DNA from: Streptomyces viridochromogenes
Lineage (GTDB): Bacteria > Actinomycetota > Actinomycetes > Streptomycetales > Streptomycetaceae
Reading direction: 5' to 3'
DNA length: 64,000 bases
Assembly (NCBI RefSeq): GCF_001270495.1
Contig: NZ_LGUR01000048.1
Coordinates: 1 to 64,000, forward strand
In this document: positions 1-9,696 of the stretch, piece after piece
How the letters are laid out: each line of letters opens with the position of its first letter
Numbering within the stretch: position 1 is the stretch's first letter
Notes under the pieces: model-generated
The model's database searches: none
What the model was told of the DNA's origin: nothing
The model's input: only the letters and a program-made list of their open reading frames with translations
Position numbers and translations under genes: made by a program

Positions 1-1
1 C

Positions 2-160
2 CGCCCACCAACGCAGACCAGCCAGACACCCCGACCGACCCCGCCCCCCGGCCGACCGACGACAAGTCCCCCGACCCCACAGCCGGATCACCCCGACGAG
101 GACTCAGTCTGCGTACCGGTCATCGGCCTGTGCGTAGACCGTCTGACCGACGGCAACTGA
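2..160 (+). CDS. Possible 3' end of a proline-rich protein (partial)
   Basis: One forward frame is open from the left edge and stops at TGA 158-160. It reads as a Pro/Thr-rich stretch followed by a short tail containing the motif SVCVPVIGLCVDRLTDGN. The switch from linker-like sequence to a compact two-cysteine tail suggests a real C-terminus rather than a shadow frame, but another frame is also open here and the start lies outside the window. I do not recognise the family. Confidence 0.35.
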   Translation, partial: RPPTQTSQTPRPTPPPGRPTTSPPTPQPDHPDEDSVCVPVIGLCVDRLTDGN

Positions 161-186
161 GAAACGCCGAGCACCGCATCGCCGCC

Positions 187-245
187 AGGGGGCGCGGGGA
201 ACTGCGCGACAAGCCACAGCGCAATCCGCAGCCGGCCAACGACCA
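187..245. repeat. Dispersed Streptomyces intergenic repeat, short form
   Basis: This starts with AGGGGGCGCGGGGAACTGCG, continues with GCGCGACAAGCC and ends with CCGCAGCCGGCCAAC. The same backbone occurs at 9693-9748 and 32109-32163, where GAACT is replaced by a longer insert containing GCGGCTCCGCCGC. It lies between the stop at 160 and the cyclase stop at 261. I know this sequence type as a common streptomycete intergenic repeat; its function is unknown. Confidence 0.6.
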
Positions 246-260
246 CGGCCCCAACGGCGC

Positions 261-1391
261 TCACTCGCCCCCGCCGGACACCCTCCGCGTCAAGAGCCAA
301 GGCTCCACCACGCCAAGCCCTCGCACCGGCCGCTGCCACATCGGCTGCAGCGCGAACCGGTAGACCGGGGGCTCCTCGCCCTCCTTCTCCGCGGCGGCAG
401 CGGCCTCCGCCGCCTCCGCCTCCGACGCCGGCGCCTCACCCGTTCGGATGAGTTCCTCCGCGAAGGCGCTGTCGACGAGGACGGCGTCACGCGGCGCTAT
501 CGACGTCAGCCGGGAGGCGAGATTCACGGTCGTGCCGAAGACATCGCCCATTCGAGTGGTCACCGTGCCGAACGCGATGCCGACGCGCAGCTCGGGCATC
601 GTCTCGTCGCCCGCCATGGTCTCGATGAGCCGCAGGGCGATCTCCGCGGCGACCGCCGCGTCGTCGGCCGCGTACAGGACCTCGTCACCGAGCGTCTTGA
701 CCAGTCGCCCGCCGCGCGCGGCCACCAGGTCGGCCGCCGTGGTCTCGAAGGCCTCGACGAGTTCGCCGAGTTCCTCCTCCTCCATCCGGCGGGTCAGCCG
801 GGTGAAGCCGACCAGGTCCGCGAAGCCCACGGCCAGGCGCCGGTCGACCATCTCCTCGTCGTCGGCGGCCTGGATGACCCGCCCGGCCGAGGCGGCGAGC
901 TGGCGGCGCCAGACGTAGACGAGGAACTCCTCCAGTTCGGGCAGGAGCAGCTCGATGATCGGGTACGTCACCTCGGTGCGCGTCATGCCCGGCTCCGGCG
1001 GCTCGGTCAGCCCCTCCAGGAAGGAGTCGATCTGCCACTCGGCGAGCCGCGCCGTGGTCTGTCCGGTGGACCTGGCCACCTGCACGGCCATGGCCTCGCT
1101 GAGCAGCCCCGCCTCGACGAGACCGGCGAGGCGCCGGAGCGCCAGTACGTCGGCCTCGGTCAGCGCCTTGGCCTGCCCGATGTCGGCGAACCCCATGGCC
1201 CGCCAGAACCTGGACGCCAGCTCCATGGAGACACCGGCGCTGCGGGCCGCCTGAAACGGTGTGTAGCGCCGCTCCGCACCGAGGATGAGGCCTTCGAGGC
1301 GCAGGGCGAGCGGATCGTCGCCGGATTCGGCGGCATGGGGGTCCACCCGGCCGTCCGCGCCCGTGCCGGAGCCCGAATCGTCGACGGTCAC
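261..1391 (-). CDS. cya: Class III adenylate cyclase
   Basis: A 376-residue cytoplasmic cyclase predicted to make cAMP from ATP. Residues about 25-165 form a helical N-terminal region like the autoinhibitory domain of mycobacterial Rv1264. Residues about 185-345 are the class III catalytic domain. The two metal-binding aspartates are visible as D192 in GFADLVGFTRL and D236 in GDEVLYAAD, and GTTVNLASRL provides the late Asn/Arg motif. No membrane segment is seen. The GTG start at 1391 is preceded by GGAAGGG at suitable spacing. The length matches the single cyclase of S. coelicolor, where cAMP affects germination and development. The tail is Ala/Glu-rich. The gene points the same way as birA, 98 bases downstream of it. 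Confidence 0.93.
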   Translation of the reverse strand: MTVDDSGSGTGADGRVDPHAAESGDDPLALRLEGLILGAERRYTPFQAARSAGVSMELASRFWRAMGFADIGQAKALTEADVLALRRLAGLVEAGLLSEAMAVQVARSTGQTTARLAEWQIDSFLEGLTEPPEPGMTRTEVTYPIIELLLPELEEFLVYVWRRQLAASAGRVIQAADDEEMVDRRLAVGFADLVGFTRLTRRMEEEELGELVEAFETTAADLVAARGGRLVKTLGDEVLYAADDAAVAAEIALRLIETMAGDETMPELRVGIAFGTVTTRMGDVFGTTVNLASRLTSIAPRDAVLVDSAFAEELIRTGEAPASEAEAAEAAAAAEKEGEEPPVYRFALQPMWQRPVRGLGVVEPWLLTRRVSGGGE

Positions 1392-1489
1392 GCCTGCTGC
1401 CCTTCCGATCTGCCGCGGTCAGTAATCGACCGGCCTTCACTTTACGGCAGGTGTGGGCCACCTCACTCCGGAAGGCCGGGGAGCAGGAC

Positions 1490-2359
1490 TCACACCGGCC
1501 GCAGGTGCACGATGTCCCCCGCACCCACGGGTTCCTGCACGCCTTCCCCGGTGGCCAGCACCAACCGCCCGTCACCGTCGATCGCGACGGCCTCGCCCTT
1601 GATCGACCGGTCCCCCGGCAGCTCGGCCCGTACGACCCTCCCCAGCGTCGCGCAGCCCGCCGCGTACGTCTCCTGGAGCTCGCTCACCACCGGGTCCCCC
1701 GCCGCGGCCCGCCACCGCCCGTACCACTCCTCCAGCGAGCGCAGGATGCCCCGCAGCAGGGGGTCCCGGTCGGTACTGACGGCCCCGGCGAGCGCCAGCG
1801 AGCCCGCCTGGGGCACCGGCAGCTCGTCCTCACGCAGCGTGACATTGATGCCGATGCCGATCACCACGCCCGCGTTCCCGGCCCGCTCCGCCAGGATCCC
1901 GCCGGCCTTTCGCTCCTCGCCACCGACGGTCACCAGCAGGTCATTGGGCCACTTGAGTGCCGTATCGACGCCCGCGGCCCGCGACAAGCCCGTCGCCACA
2001 GCGACACCCGTGAGCAGCGGCAGCCAGCCCCAGCGGGCCGCCGGCACCTCGGCCGGGTTCAGCAGCACCGAGAAGAACAGGCCCGAGCGGGCCGGTGCCG
2101 TCCACTGCCGGTCCAGCCGCCCCTTGCCGGCCGTCTGCTCCTCGGCGACGAGGACGGCGCCCTCCTCCGCCCTGCCCTCGGTGGCCAGGGCCACCAGGTC
2201 AGCGTTGGTGGAGCCGGTGCGCTGCACGACCTCGATGTCGCAGTAGAGCCCGCCGTGTCCGCCGTCCTTGACCAGCCCGCGCCGCAGCGCGGCGGCGTTC
2301 AGCGGCGGACGGTCCAGGTCGGACCAGCGGCTGTCGTCTGATGCATCTCGCGGCGTCAT
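1490..2359 (-). CDS. birA: Biotin-[acetyl-CoA-carboxylase] ligase BirA
   Basis: A 289-residue biotin protein ligase that activates biotin with ATP and transfers it to the lysine of biotin carrier domains. The likely target is AccA2 at 7256-9028. Visible motifs are QRTGSTNADLVALA near the N-terminus, KGRLDRQW (a variant of the biotinyl-AMP loop GRGRxxR) and KWPNDLLV in the active site. There is no N-terminal DNA-binding domain, so this is a ligase without repressor function. I use the ATG at 2359, which has GGGTGG upstream; an 18-residue longer frame is open but its extension does not look coding. It is divergent from pccB, with about 110 bases between the starts. Confidence 0.93.
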   Translation of the reverse strand: MTPRDASDDSRWSDLDRPPLNAAALRRGLVKDGGHGGLYCDIEVVQRTGSTNADLVALATEGRAEEGAVLVAEEQTAGKGRLDRQWTAPARSGLFFSVLLNPAEVPAARWGWLPLLTGVAVATGLSRAAGVDTALKWPNDLLVTVGGEERKAGGILAERAGNAGVVIGIGINVTLREDELPVPQAGSLALAGAVSTDRDPLLRGILRSLEEWYGRWRAAAGDPVVSELQETYAAGCATLGRVVRAELPGDRSIKGEAVAIDGDGRLVLATGEGVQEPVGAGDIVHLRPV

Positions 2360-2469
2360 GCAAGCCACCCTAGGTGTGTGAAACGCCGCACTGCTGATTC
2401 GTAGGCCCCCCACTACTCTACGGATGAGTAACCGTCCCCCCTTTTGAGCAGGCAGGGAGCGCCATCCCG

Positions 2470-4092
2470 ATGTCCGAGCCGGAAGAGCGTCACGAGATCC
2501 AAGAGACCCAAGGGATCGACATCCACACCACCGCGGGCAAGCTCGCGGATCTCCAGCGCCGTATCGAGGAAGCGACGCACGCCGGCTCCGCTCGCGCCGT
2601 CGAGAAGCAGCACGCCAAGGGCAAGTTGACGGCCCGTGAGCGCATCGAGCTCCTCCTCGACGAGGACTCCTTCGTCGAGCTCGACGAGTTCGCCCGGCAC
2701 CGCTCCACCAACTTCGGCCTGGAGAAGAACCGCCCGTACGGCGACGGCGTCGTCACCGGGTACGGCACCGTCGACGGCCGCCCCGTCGCCGTGTTCTCCC
2801 AGGACTTCACCGTGTTCGGCGGTGCGCTGGGCGAGGTCTACGGCCAGAAGATCGTCAAGGTCATGGACTTCGCGCTGAAGACCGGCTGTCCGGTCATCGG
2901 CATCAACGACTCCGGCGGCGCCCGCATCCAGGAGGGTGTGGCCTCGCTGGGCGCGTACGGCGAGATCTTCCGCCGCAACACGCACGCGTCAGGGGTCATC
3001 CCGCAGATCTCGCTCGTCGTCGGGCCGTGTGCGGGCGGTGCGGTGTACTCCCCCGCCATCACCGACTTCACGATCATGGTCGACCAGACCTCACACATGT
3101 TCATCACCGGCCCGGACGTCATCAAGACCGTCACCGGCGAGGACGTCGGCTTCGAGGAGCTGGGCGGCGCCCGCACCCACAACTCCGCCTCCGGCGTGGC
3201 GCACCACATGGCCGGCGACGAGAAGGACGCCATCGAGTACGTCAAGCAGCTGCTGTCGTACCTGCCGTCCAACAACCTGTCCGAGCCCCCGGCGTTCCCG
3301 GAGGAGGCGGACCTCGCGATCACCGACGAGGACCGCGAGCTGGACACGATCGTGCCGGACAGCGCGAACCAGCCGTACGACATGCACGCGGTGATCGAAC
3401 ACATCCTGGACGACGCCGAGTTCTTCGAGACGCAGCCGCTGTTCGCGCCGAACATCCTCACCGGCTACGGCCGGGTCGAGGGCCGCCCGGTCGGCATCGT
3501 CGCCAACCAGCCGATGCAGTTCGCCGGCTGCCTCGACATCCAGGCCAGCGAGAAGGCGGCCCGCTTCGTGCGGACCTGCGACGCCTTCAACGTGCCGGTG
3601 ATCACCTTCGTCGACGTCCCCGGCTTCCTCCCGGGCGTCGACCAGGAGCACGACGGCATCATCCGCCGCGGCGCCAAGCTGATCTACGCCTACGCCGAGG
3701 CCACGGTCCCGCTGATCACGGTCATCACCCGCAAGGCCTTCGGCGGCGCCTACGACGTCATGGGCTCCAAGCACCTCGGCGCCGACCTCAACCTCGCCTG
3801 GCCGACCGCCCAGATCGCCGTCATGGGCGCCCAGGGCGCCGTCAACATCCTGCACCGCCGCACCATCGCCGAGGCGGAGGCGAACGGCGAGGACCTGGAG
3901 GCGGTGCGGGCCCGGCTGATCCAGGAGTACGAGGACACCCTCCTCAACCCCTATGTCGCGGCCGAGCGCGGCTACATCGACTCGGTGATCATGCCGTCCG
4001 ACACCCGCCGTCACGTCGTCCGCGGCCTGCGTCAGCTGCGTACCAAGCGGGAATCCCTGCCTCCGAAGAAGCACGGCAACATCCCCCTCTAG
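2470..4092 (+). CDS. pccB: Propionyl-CoA carboxylase beta subunit (carboxyltransferase)
   Basis: A 540-residue carboxyltransferase that moves the carboxyl group from carboxybiotin on AccA2 to propionyl-CoA, giving methylmalonyl-CoA for odd-chain metabolism and polyketide extender supply. The two crotonase-like halves are clear: an N-terminal half with [13 protein letters not shown] and [11 protein letters not shown], and a C-terminal half with VDVPGFLPG and [12 protein letters not shown]. The Asp in GGAYDVMG (about residue 429) corresponds to Asp422 of S. coelicolor PccB, which influences the choice between propionyl- and acetyl-CoA. The ATG start at 2470 has GCAGGCAGGGAG upstream. The epsilon subunit follows after 17 bases, so the two are probably co-transcribed. 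Confidence 0.96.
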   Translation: MSEPEERHEIQETQGIDIHTTAGKLADLQRRIEEATHAGSARAVEKQHAKGKLTARERIELLLDEDSFVELDEFARHRSTNFGLEKNRPYGDGVVTGYGTVDGRPVAVFSQDFTVFGGALGEVYGQKIVKVMDFALKTGCPVIGINDSGGARIQEGVASLGAYGEIFRRNTHASGVIPQISLVVGPCAGGAVYSPAITDFTIMVDQTSHMFITGPDVIKTVTGEDVGFEELGGARTHNSASGVAHHMAGDEKDAIEYVKQLLSYLPSNNLSEPPAFPEEADLAITDEDRELDTIVPDSANQPYDMHAVIEHILDDAEFFETQPLFAPNILTGYGRVEGRPVGIVANQPMQFAGCLDIQASEKAARFVRTCDAFNVPVITFVDVPGFLPGVDQEHDGIIRRGAKLIYAYAEATVPLITVITRKAFGGAYDVMGSKHLGADLNLAWPTAQIAVMGAQGAVNILHRRTIAEAEANGEDLEAVRARLIQEYEDTLLNPYVAAERGYIDSVIMPSDTRRHVVRGLRQLRTKRESLPPKKHGNIPL

Positions 4093-4109
4093 GCCCGCTG
4101 GGAGCCGTC

Positions 4110-4319
4110 ATGAACATCAAGGTCCTACGGGGCAACCCGACACCGGAGGAGCTGGCCGCCGCACTGGCGGTGGTCCGAGCCCGCGCCGCGGCGGCGAGCA
4201 CCCTGCCGCCCGGCGCGCCCACCCCGCGCGACTCCTGGTCCGACCCGTCCCGCATCGCGGCGCAGCGGGTGCCGCAGCCGGGTCCGACGACGTGGGCGCG
4301 CACCTACTGGCCCGGCTAG
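4110..4319 (+). CDS. pccE: Acyl-CoA carboxylase epsilon subunit
   Basis: A 69-residue protein starting MNIKVLRGNPTPEEL, with a helix rich in AALAVVRARAAAAS, a Pro-rich middle and a C-terminal WxxP-type end (TTWARTYWPG). The size, the RGNPTPEELAAL motif and the position just after pccB match the epsilon subunits of actinobacterial acyl-CoA carboxylases (AccE, PccE), which bind the carboxyltransferase and raise activity. It is hidden inside a much longer open frame on the same strand, so automatic calling could miss it. Its TAG stop overlaps the TAG of the convergent esterase gene. Confidence 0.85.
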   Translation: MNIKVLRGNPTPEELAAALAVVRARAAAASTLPPGAPTPRDSWSDPSRIAAQRVPQPGPTTWARTYWPG

Positions 4320-5446
4320 AGGAGCGGTGACACGGCTTCGGCCATCGCCTCGTACCCGGCGCCGTTCGGATGCAGGTGATCGCCGAAGTCGTACGACGGG
4401 GGCAGGCGGTCCGGGTCCCCGGGATCGGCCAGCGCCCGGTTGAGGTCCGCCACCGCGTCGTACTCCCCCGAGCAGCGGATCCACTCGTTCAGCTCGTGAC
4501 TCACCTTGGCCGCGTGTTCACCCCAGTGGTCCGACCCCCCGAACGGCAGCAAGGTCGACCCGATCACCCTCAGCCCCGCCGCCCTGCCCTGCCGTATCAA
4601 CTCCCGGTGTCCGGCGATGAGTTCCTCGGCCTCGACCACCGGCGCCGGCTTGTACGTCGGCTGCTCGTCCGTCTCGCTGAAGCCGATGTCGTTGAGGCCG
4701 AGGAGCACGACGAGCGTGTCCACGCCGGGCCGGTCGAGGACGTCCCGGCGCAACCGGCGGACGCCCCGCTCGCCGTACCAGGCGGAGTCGTTCAGCAGCA
4801 GGTTCCCGCCGATCCCCGCGTTCAGGACGGGCCGTCCCGTGCGCTCGGCGAGGACGTCCGACCAGCGCCGGTCCGCGCCCGGCGTCGACCCGAACCCGTC
4901 CGTGATCGAGTCGCCGAAGAGGGCGACGGCGTCCGTGCGCCCGGCGTCGACCTCCACCGCCGACAGGAAGTACCAGGACTCCGTCGCCGCGTCGAAGCCC
5001 GCGCCGCCGGCGTCCGCCGACCGGTCGCCCTGGCTCCGATAGCTGGTCGTGAAGGCCTGGGCGTGGAAGGTCGCGGGGCCGGTGGCGGTGTCGAAGTACA
5101 GCGTGACGGTCACCGACTCCCCGGCGGCTACGGCGAGCGGGATGTCGTCGCTGACCAGTTCCCCGCGCGCCGGTATCGACGCGTCCCCGGCACCGCCGAA
5201 GGTGAGCCGCGTGAGCGACCCCGGCTGCACGCCCGCCCCCGCGGCCGTACGCCCCGCGCTCGCACCGGCGAGACGGACGGGCGAAGTGCCGTACGCGTTG
5301 GTCAGCCGCACCCGCATCCGGGCACCTCCCGCCGACAGCCGTACGACCTGCCGCAGTGACTGGCGCCAGAAGCCCTCGCGGGACCAGTTGGGCGTGAAGC
5401 CCTCGCTGGGCGGCTGCGGTGACGCGATCCAGGAAGCGCTGAACAT
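4316..5446 (-). CDS. SGNH/GDSL-type esterase with N-terminal beta domain
   Basis: A 376-residue hydrolase. Residues about 1-165 form a beta-rich N-terminal domain; the SGNH domain begins with the nucleophile motif LFGDSITDG (Ser180). The Asn motif LGLNDIGF and the C-terminal DHLHPNGAGY (catalytic Asp and His) are all present, so it should be active on an ester, possibly a carbohydrate acetyl group. There is no signal peptide in the chosen frame, so a cytoplasmic location is inferred. The stop codon shares the palindrome CTAG at 4316-4319 with pccE. Upstream lie two small dyads (5489-5530) that could be operators. Confidence 0.9.
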   Translation of the reverse strand: MFSASWIASPQPPSEGFTPNWSREGFWRQSLRQVVRLSAGGARMRVRLTNAYGTSPVRLAGASAGRTAAGAGVQPGSLTRLTFGGAGDASIPARGELVSDDIPLAVAAGESVTVTLYFDTATGPATFHAQAFTTSYRSQGDRSADAGGAGFDAATESWYFLSAVEVDAGRTDAVALFGDSITDGFGSTPGADRRWSDVLAERTGRPVLNAGIGGNLLLNDSAWYGERGVRRLRRDVLDRPGVDTLVVLLGLNDIGFSETDEQPTYKPAPVVEAEELIAGHRELIRQGRAAGLRVIGSTLLPFGGSDHWGEHAAKVSHELNEWIRCSGEYDAVADLNRALADPGDPDRLPPSYDFGDHLHPNGAGYEAMAEAVSPLL

Positions 5447-5488
5447 GAGACATCCCCCAAACGGAGCTGTAGACCCTTTAGCTAATGG

Positions 5489-5530
5489 AACGGTAGCACC
5501 GTTTAAGGGAAAGTTGAGTATGCGTACTCA
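5489..5530. promoter_or_regulatory. Two short dyads between the divergent esterase and small membrane protein genes
   Basis: AACGGT-AGC-ACCGTT (5489-5503) and TGAGTA-TGCG-TACTCA (5515-5530) are both perfect 6-base dyads in a 120-base divergent intergenic region. The region is less GC-rich than its surroundings. The first resembles TetR- or MarR-type operators in form. The regulators are unknown. Confidence 0.35.
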
Positions 5531-5566
5531 GGCGCCGCCACGGACCCCCGACCGACGATGGAGGGC

Positions 5567-5695
5567 ATGCTGTGGTCCGACCCCGAGAACGAGCCGCCCA
5601 AGGAACTGCGCGACATGCAGGAGATGTTGCGGCGGCTGGGCGTTCTCATGGCGCTGGCCATGGTGCTCACGATGATCGTGCTCGGGCTGAGGTGA
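5567..5695 (+). CDS. Small single-pass membrane protein
   Basis: A 42-residue frame from ATG 5567 reads [19 protein letters not shown], continues with a basic RRLG and ends in one hydrophobic helix (about residues 25-41). An acidic/Pro-rich head, amphipathic helix and terminal membrane helix are typical of small conserved actinobacterial membrane proteins. It may be the family some annotations call MmpB (morphogenic membrane protein), but I recall that only from memory. GGAGGG sits very close to the ATG, so the in-frame ATG at 5558 is an alternative start. It precedes maf by 31 bases. Confidence 0.7.
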   Translation: MLWSDPENEPPKELRDMQEMLRRLGVLMALAMVLTMIVLGLR

Positions 5696-5726
5696 GCCCG
5701 GACGGGCACGCCGATACGCTGACCGC

Positions 5727-6347
5727 ATGACTGATCAGCCGCGCCGCCGACTCGTCCTCGCCTCCCAGTCCCCCGCCCGGCTCAACCTGCTCCGCCAGGC
5801 CGGGCTGGCCCCCGAGGTGATCGTGAGCGGCGTCGACGAGGACGCCGTCACCGCACCCACACCCGCCGAGCTGGCGCTGGCCCTGGCCGAGGCGAAGGCC
5901 TCCGTCGTGGCGGCGAAGCCCGAGGTCAAGGGCGCGATCGTGATCGGCTGCGACTCGGTCCTGGACCTGGACGGCCAGGCCCTGGGCAAGCCGGCGGACG
6001 CCGAGGAGGCCACGGCCCGCTGGAAGTCGATGCGCGGCCGGGCGGGCACACTCCAGACCGGCCACTGCGTCTACGACACCGTCACCGGCCGGTACGCCTC
6101 CGCCACCGCCTCCACGGTCGTACGGTTCGGCGAACCGACCGACGAGGAGATCGCCGCGTACGTCGCCTCCGGCGAACCGCTCTACGTCGCCGGGGCGTTC
6201 ACCCTCGACGGCCGCTCGGCTCCGTTCATCGACGGCATCGACGGCGACCACGGCAATGTGATCGGCATCAGCCTGCCGCTGGTGCGACGACTGCTGGGGC
6301 AACTGGGCATCGGCATCACGGAGTTGTGGGCGCCGGCGGAGGCGTGA
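5727..6347 (+). CDS. maf: Maf-type nucleoside triphosphate pyrophosphatase
   Basis: A 206-residue Maf/HAM1-fold protein that hydrolyses non-canonical or modified NTPs to NMP and pyrophosphate, and is linked to control of septation. The N-terminal phosphate-binding motif [12 protein letters not shown], the acidic motif [17 protein letters not shown] and the late [17 protein letters not shown] are all present. The length fits the family. There is no Shine-Dalgarno sequence; a good -10 hexamer TACGCT (5715-5720) ends 6 bases before the ATG, so translation is probably leaderless. The 3' end overlaps the convergent membrane protein gene by 32 bases. Confidence 0.93.
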   Translation: MTDQPRRRLVLASQSPARLNLLRQAGLAPEVIVSGVDEDAVTAPTPAELALALAEAKASVVAAKPEVKGAIVIGCDSVLDLDGQALGKPADAEEATARWKSMRGRAGTLQTGHCVYDTVTGRYASATASTVVRFGEPTDEEIAAYVASGEPLYVAGAFTLDGRSAPFIDGIDGDHGNVIGISLPLVRRLLGQLGIGITELWAPAEA

Positions 6348-6837
6348 CCGGGGAGCCGCCTGCCGGAGAACCGCCCACCGGGGAGCCCTCGCCGCCCGTA
6401 CCCCCGCCGGGGGCGGCGTCGACGGGCTCCTCGGAGCCGGGCGCGCCCTGGGCGTCGTACGTCATGAGCAGCAGCACTATCAGTGCCAGTACGACGACCA
6501 TGAACAGGAACGCCGTCCAGCCCACCAGCCCCCAGGCGAACGCCCCCAGCAGCGCGTGCACCACGGCCGCGCTGATCAGCAGGATGCGGCCCAAGCCGGC
6601 CGGCGCGCGGTCGCGCAGGGCCACGAGCAGGGCGACCAGGCCGCACAGCGCGAAGTAGGCGCCGAAGACGACCCCGCCGATCTTCGAGGACAGCGACATC
6701 ACGTCCGGGTCGAGACCCGCCAGGGACATGTCCTGGCGGTCGACGACGACACCGAGGAACCACTGAAGCGCCGCGATGCCCAGCCCCTCGACGAAGAGCA
6801 CGACCGCCACCACCCACGCCACCGGTCTACGCACCAC
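6316..6837 (-). CDS. Four-helix integral membrane protein
   Basis: A 173-residue protein of unknown function. Four hydrophobic helices are seen: about residues 7-30, 52-75, 82-104 and 106-128. They are followed by a cytoplasmic-type tail rich in Gly, Ser and Pro ([16 protein letters not shown]) with no fold. The loop between helices 1 and 2 carries an acidic stretch ([17 protein letters not shown]). The start follows a short basic VRRP. It is conserved in position next to maf and accA2 in streptomycetes as far as I recall, but I do not recognise a named domain. Confidence 0.85.
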   Translation of the reverse strand: MVRRPVAWVVAVVLFVEGLGIAALQWFLGVVVDRQDMSLAGLDPDVMSLSSKIGGVVFGAYFALCGLVALLVALRDRAPAGLGRILLISAAVVHALLGAFAWGLVGWTAFLFMVVVLALIVLLLMTYDAQGAPGSEEPVDAAPGGGTGGEGSPVGGSPAGGSPVTPPPAPTTP

Positions 6838-7255
6838 CGGTCCCCACCCACTTCCGAGCTACGCCCTGTTACCCCAAGTACGCCCACCCGCCGCCCGACC
6901 GCCACCCCTCAAGGAGGCCCTCCGGGCCGCTGCGTTTGATTCAGCATCGCGAACGCTACTAACGGGTAAACCCCGGGACAAGGGTTCGGGCGCCAGCAAA
7001 GAATCATTGGGCCATTCGTAGGGATTCCACAAAGAAACCGAGTGGCCCGCAGCACGTGATGACAGAGACCTTGACCACAGCGGAGGGCTAGGGTTTTCCG
7101 GGAGAGACCTGCGTGCCGAGGCGCGACATGGGATTTCGCAGGTCGAGCAAGCCTGGAATCACGCTCCGTGTGGGCAAGCTCACCACTGGGGACGGGTCGA
7201 TGTGGCGTGTCGGCAGTCCCTAAACTCGGCTTGTTTCAAGGAGGGAGCCTCAATC
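6838..7255. other. 418-base intergenic region, promoter region of accA2
   Basis: No convincing gene is seen. A weak promoter-like pair TTTGAT (6935-6940) and TACTAA (6957-6962) has a 16-base spacer. The ribosome binding site AAGGAGGGA (7238-7246) precedes the accA2 GTG. A second hexamer near TAAACT (about 7221) could be a closer -10. The region is noticeably less GC-rich than the genes. Confidence 0.4.
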
Positions 7256-9028
7256 GTGCGCAAGGTGCTCATCGCCAACCGTGGCGAAATCGCTGTCCGC
7301 GTGGCCCGGGCCTGCCGGGACGCCGGGATCGCGAGCGTGGCCGTCTACGCGGACCCGGACCGGGACGCATTGCATGTCCGCGCCGCGGATGAGGCGTTCG
7401 CCCTGGGCGGTGACACCCCGGCCACCAGTTATCTGGACATCGACAAGGTCCTCAAGGCCGCCCGGGAGTCCGGCGCGGACGCCATCCACCCCGGCTACGG
7501 CTTTCTGTCGGAGAACGCCGACTTCGCCCAGGCCGTCCTCGACGCCGGCCTGATCTGGATCGGCCCGCCCCCGCAGGCCATCCGCGACCTCGGAGACAAG
7601 GTCGCCGCCCGCCACATCGCCCAGCGCGCCGGCGCCCCGCTCGTCGCCGGCACACCCGACCCGGTCTCCGGCGCCGACGAGGTCGTCGCCTTCGCCGAAC
7701 AGCACGGCCTGCCGATCGCCATCAAGGCCGCCTTCGGCGGCGGCGGACGCGGCCTGAAGGTCGCACGGACGCTGGAAGAAGTGCCCGAGCTGTACGACTC
7801 CGCCGTCCGTGAGGCGGTGGCCGCCTTCGGCCGCGGCGAGTGCTTCGTCGAGCGCTACCTCGACAAGCCCCGCCACGTCGAAACCCAGTGCCTGGCCGAC
7901 TCCCACGGCAACGTGGTCGTCGTCTCCACCCGCGACTGCTCGCTGCAGCGCCGCCACCAGAAACTGGTCGAGGAAGCCCCCGCCCCCTTCCTGTCCGACG
8001 AACAGGTCGCCGAGCTGTACTCCTCCTCCAAGGCCATCCTCAAAGAGGCCGGCTACATCGGCGCCGGCACCGTGGAGTTCCTCGTCGGCCTGGACGGCAC
8101 CATCTCCTTCCTGGAGGTCAACACCCGCCTCCAGGTCGAACACCCCGTCACCGAAGAGGTCGCCGGCATCGACCTGGTCCGGGAGATGTTCCGCATCGCC
8201 GACGGCGAAGCCCTCGGCTACGACGACCCGCCCCTGCGCGGCCACTCCTTCGAATTCCGCATCAACGGCGAAGACCCCGGCCGCGGCTTCCTGCCCGCCC
8301 CCGGCACCGTCACCGCCTTCACCGCCCCGACCGGCCCCGGCGTGCGCCTGGACGCAGGCGTGGAATCCGGATCGGTGATCGGCCCCGCCTGGGACTCCCT
8401 GCTCGCCAAGCTGATCGTCACCGGCGCCACCCGCGAGCAGGCTCTCCAGCGCGCCGCCCGCGCCCTGGCCGAGTTCCACGTCGAGGGCATGGCCACCGCC
8501 ATCCCCTTCCACCGCGCGGTCGTCACCGACCCCGCCTTCGCACCCGAACTCACCGGCAGCCAGGCCCCGTTCACGGTCCACACCCGCTGGATCGAGACCG
8601 AGTTCGTCAACGAGATCAAGCCCTTCGCCGCCCCCGCCGACACCGACGCCGACGAGGAGACCGGCCGCGAGACCGTCGTGGTCGAGGTCGGCGGCAAGCG
8701 CCTGGAGGTCTCCCTCCCGGCCTCCCTCGGCATGACCCTGGCCCGCACCGGCCTCGCCGCGGGCGCCAAGCCCAAGCGCCGCGCCGCCAAGAAGTCCGGC
8801 CCCGCCGCCTCCGGCGACACCCTCGCCTCCCCCATGCAGGGCACCATCGTCAAGGTCGCCGTCGAGGAAGGCCAGGACGTCAAGGAAGGCGACCTCGTCG
8901 TCGTACTCGAAGCCATGAAGATGGAACAGCCCCTCAACGCGCACAAGTCCGGCACCATCAAGGGCCTGTCCGCCGAGGTCGGCGCCTCCCTCACCTCCGG
9001 CGCCCCCATCTGCGAGATCAAGGACTGA
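7256..9028 (+). CDS. accA2: Acyl-CoA carboxylase alpha subunit: biotin carboxylase plus carrier protein
   Basis: A 590-residue fusion. Residues 1 to about 445 are biotin carboxylase, with the N-terminal [14 protein letters not shown], the ATP-grasp loop FGGGGRGLK and [15 protein letters not shown] variable linker follows, then the biotinyl domain at about residues 520-590. The biotin-accepting lysine is Lys555 in EAMKME. The enzyme carboxylates its own biotin with ATP and bicarbonate and passes the group to PccB or another beta subunit. The GTG at 7256 is chosen because of AAGGAGGGA 10 bases upstream; a longer open frame begins at 7202. The length equals that of S. coelicolor AccA2. BirA at 1490-2359 is its presumed modifying enzyme. 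Confidence 0.96.
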   Translation: MRKVLIANRGEIAVRVARACRDAGIASVAVYADPDRDALHVRAADEAFALGGDTPATSYLDIDKVLKAARESGADAIHPGYGFLSENADFAQAVLDAGLIWIGPPPQAIRDLGDKVAARHIAQRAGAPLVAGTPDPVSGADEVVAFAEQHGLPIAIKAAFGGGGRGLKVARTLEEVPELYDSAVREAVAAFGRGECFVERYLDKPRHVETQCLADSHGNVVVVSTRDCSLQRRHQKLVEEAPAPFLSDEQVAELYSSSKAILKEAGYIGAGTVEFLVGLDGTISFLEVNTRLQVEHPVTEEVAGIDLVREMFRIADGEALGYDDPPLRGHSFEFRINGEDPGRGFLPAPGTVTAFTAPTGPGVRLDAGVESGSVIGPAWDSLLAKLIVTGATREQALQRAARALAEFHVEGMATAIPFHRAVVTDPAFAPELTGSQAPFTVHTRWIETEFVNEIKPFAAPADTDADEETGRETVVVEVGGKRLEVSLPASLGMTLARTGLAAGAKPKRRAAKKSGPAASGDTLASPMQGTIVKVAVEEGQDVKEGDLVVVLEAMKMEQPLNAHKSGTIKGLSAEVGASLTSGAPICEIKD

Positions 9029-9046
9029 GCCGTACGACGTCCTGAG

Positions 9047-9082
9047 GCGCCCGGCGGACTGAGCGATCAGCCCGTCGGGCGC
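9047..9082 (+). terminator. Hairpin terminator after accA2
   Basis: A stem from 9047-9062 pairs with 9067-9082 around a GCGA tetraloop, with one mismatch and one G-U pair, followed by TTCTC. It lies 18 bases after the accA2 stop. Confidence 0.7.
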
Positions 9083-9126
9083 TTCTCGGTGAGGGAACCT
9101 CAGTGAGGGAAGGGGAGGTGAGCCCG

Positions 9127-9696
9127 ATGGTCCGGCCGCCGGCAGGGATGCGTGCGGACGCCCGCCGCAATCACGAGCGCCTGGTCACCGAGGCCCGCGC
9201 CGCCTTCGCCGAGCACGGCACGGACGCGTCCCTGGAGGACGTGGCCCGCCGCGCGGGCGTCGGGATCGGCACGCTGTACCGCCACTTCCCCAACCGGGAC
9301 GCCTTGCTGAGCGCGGTCTTCGAGGACGCGGTCGGCGACCTCCTGAGCCGCTCCCACGAACTCCTCGACGCCCCGGAACCCTGCGCGGCCCTGGTGACCT
9401 GGCTGCGCGAGATGGTCACCCATGCGGGTGAGTACCGCGGTCTGGCCAGGTCCCTGATGTCCGTCTCGTACGACACCACCTCGGCCCTGGCCCGATGCAG
9501 CGGCCCGATCAGGGATGCGGGCGGGGCGCTGCTGACGCGGGCTCAGGAGGCGGGCGCGGTCCGGGAGGGCGTGGCGATCACCGACCTCCTCCAACTCACC
9601 CACGCAATCGCATTGGCGGCGGAGGAAACACCGGGAGACCCGGACCTGGCGGACAGACTGCTGCACTTGACGTTGCGGGGACTCAAGCCCACCTAG
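9127..9696 (+). CDS. TetR-family transcriptional regulator
   Basis: A 189-residue one-component regulator. The N-terminal helix-turn-helix at about residues 15-60 includes TLEDVARRAG-type sequence (seen as LEDVARRAGVGIGTLYRHF) and the usual RHFPNRDALL following helix. The rest is a helical ligand-binding region ending in LLHLTLRGLKPT. The ATG at 9127 is preferred because GGGGAGG lies 8 bases upstream; a GTG at 9103 is also possible. The target is unknown: the gene stands alone between accA2 and a convergent DeoR gene. Its TAG stop is supplied by the first bases of a dispersed repeat. Confidence 0.88.
   Translation: MVRPPAGMRADARRNHERLVTEARAAFAEHGTDASLEDVARRAGVGIGTLYRHFPNRDALLSAVFEDAVGDLLSRSHELLDAPEPCAALVTWLREMVTHAGEYRGLARSLMSVSYDTTSALARCSGPIRDAGGALLTRAQEAGAVREGVAITDLLQLTHAIALAAEETPGDPDLADRLLHLTLRGLKPT

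Noticed and set aside
3027..4109. Long upstream extension in the frame of the epsilon subunit
   Set aside because: It is a shadow of pccB with Arg/Pro-rich composition; the real gene starts at ATG 4110.
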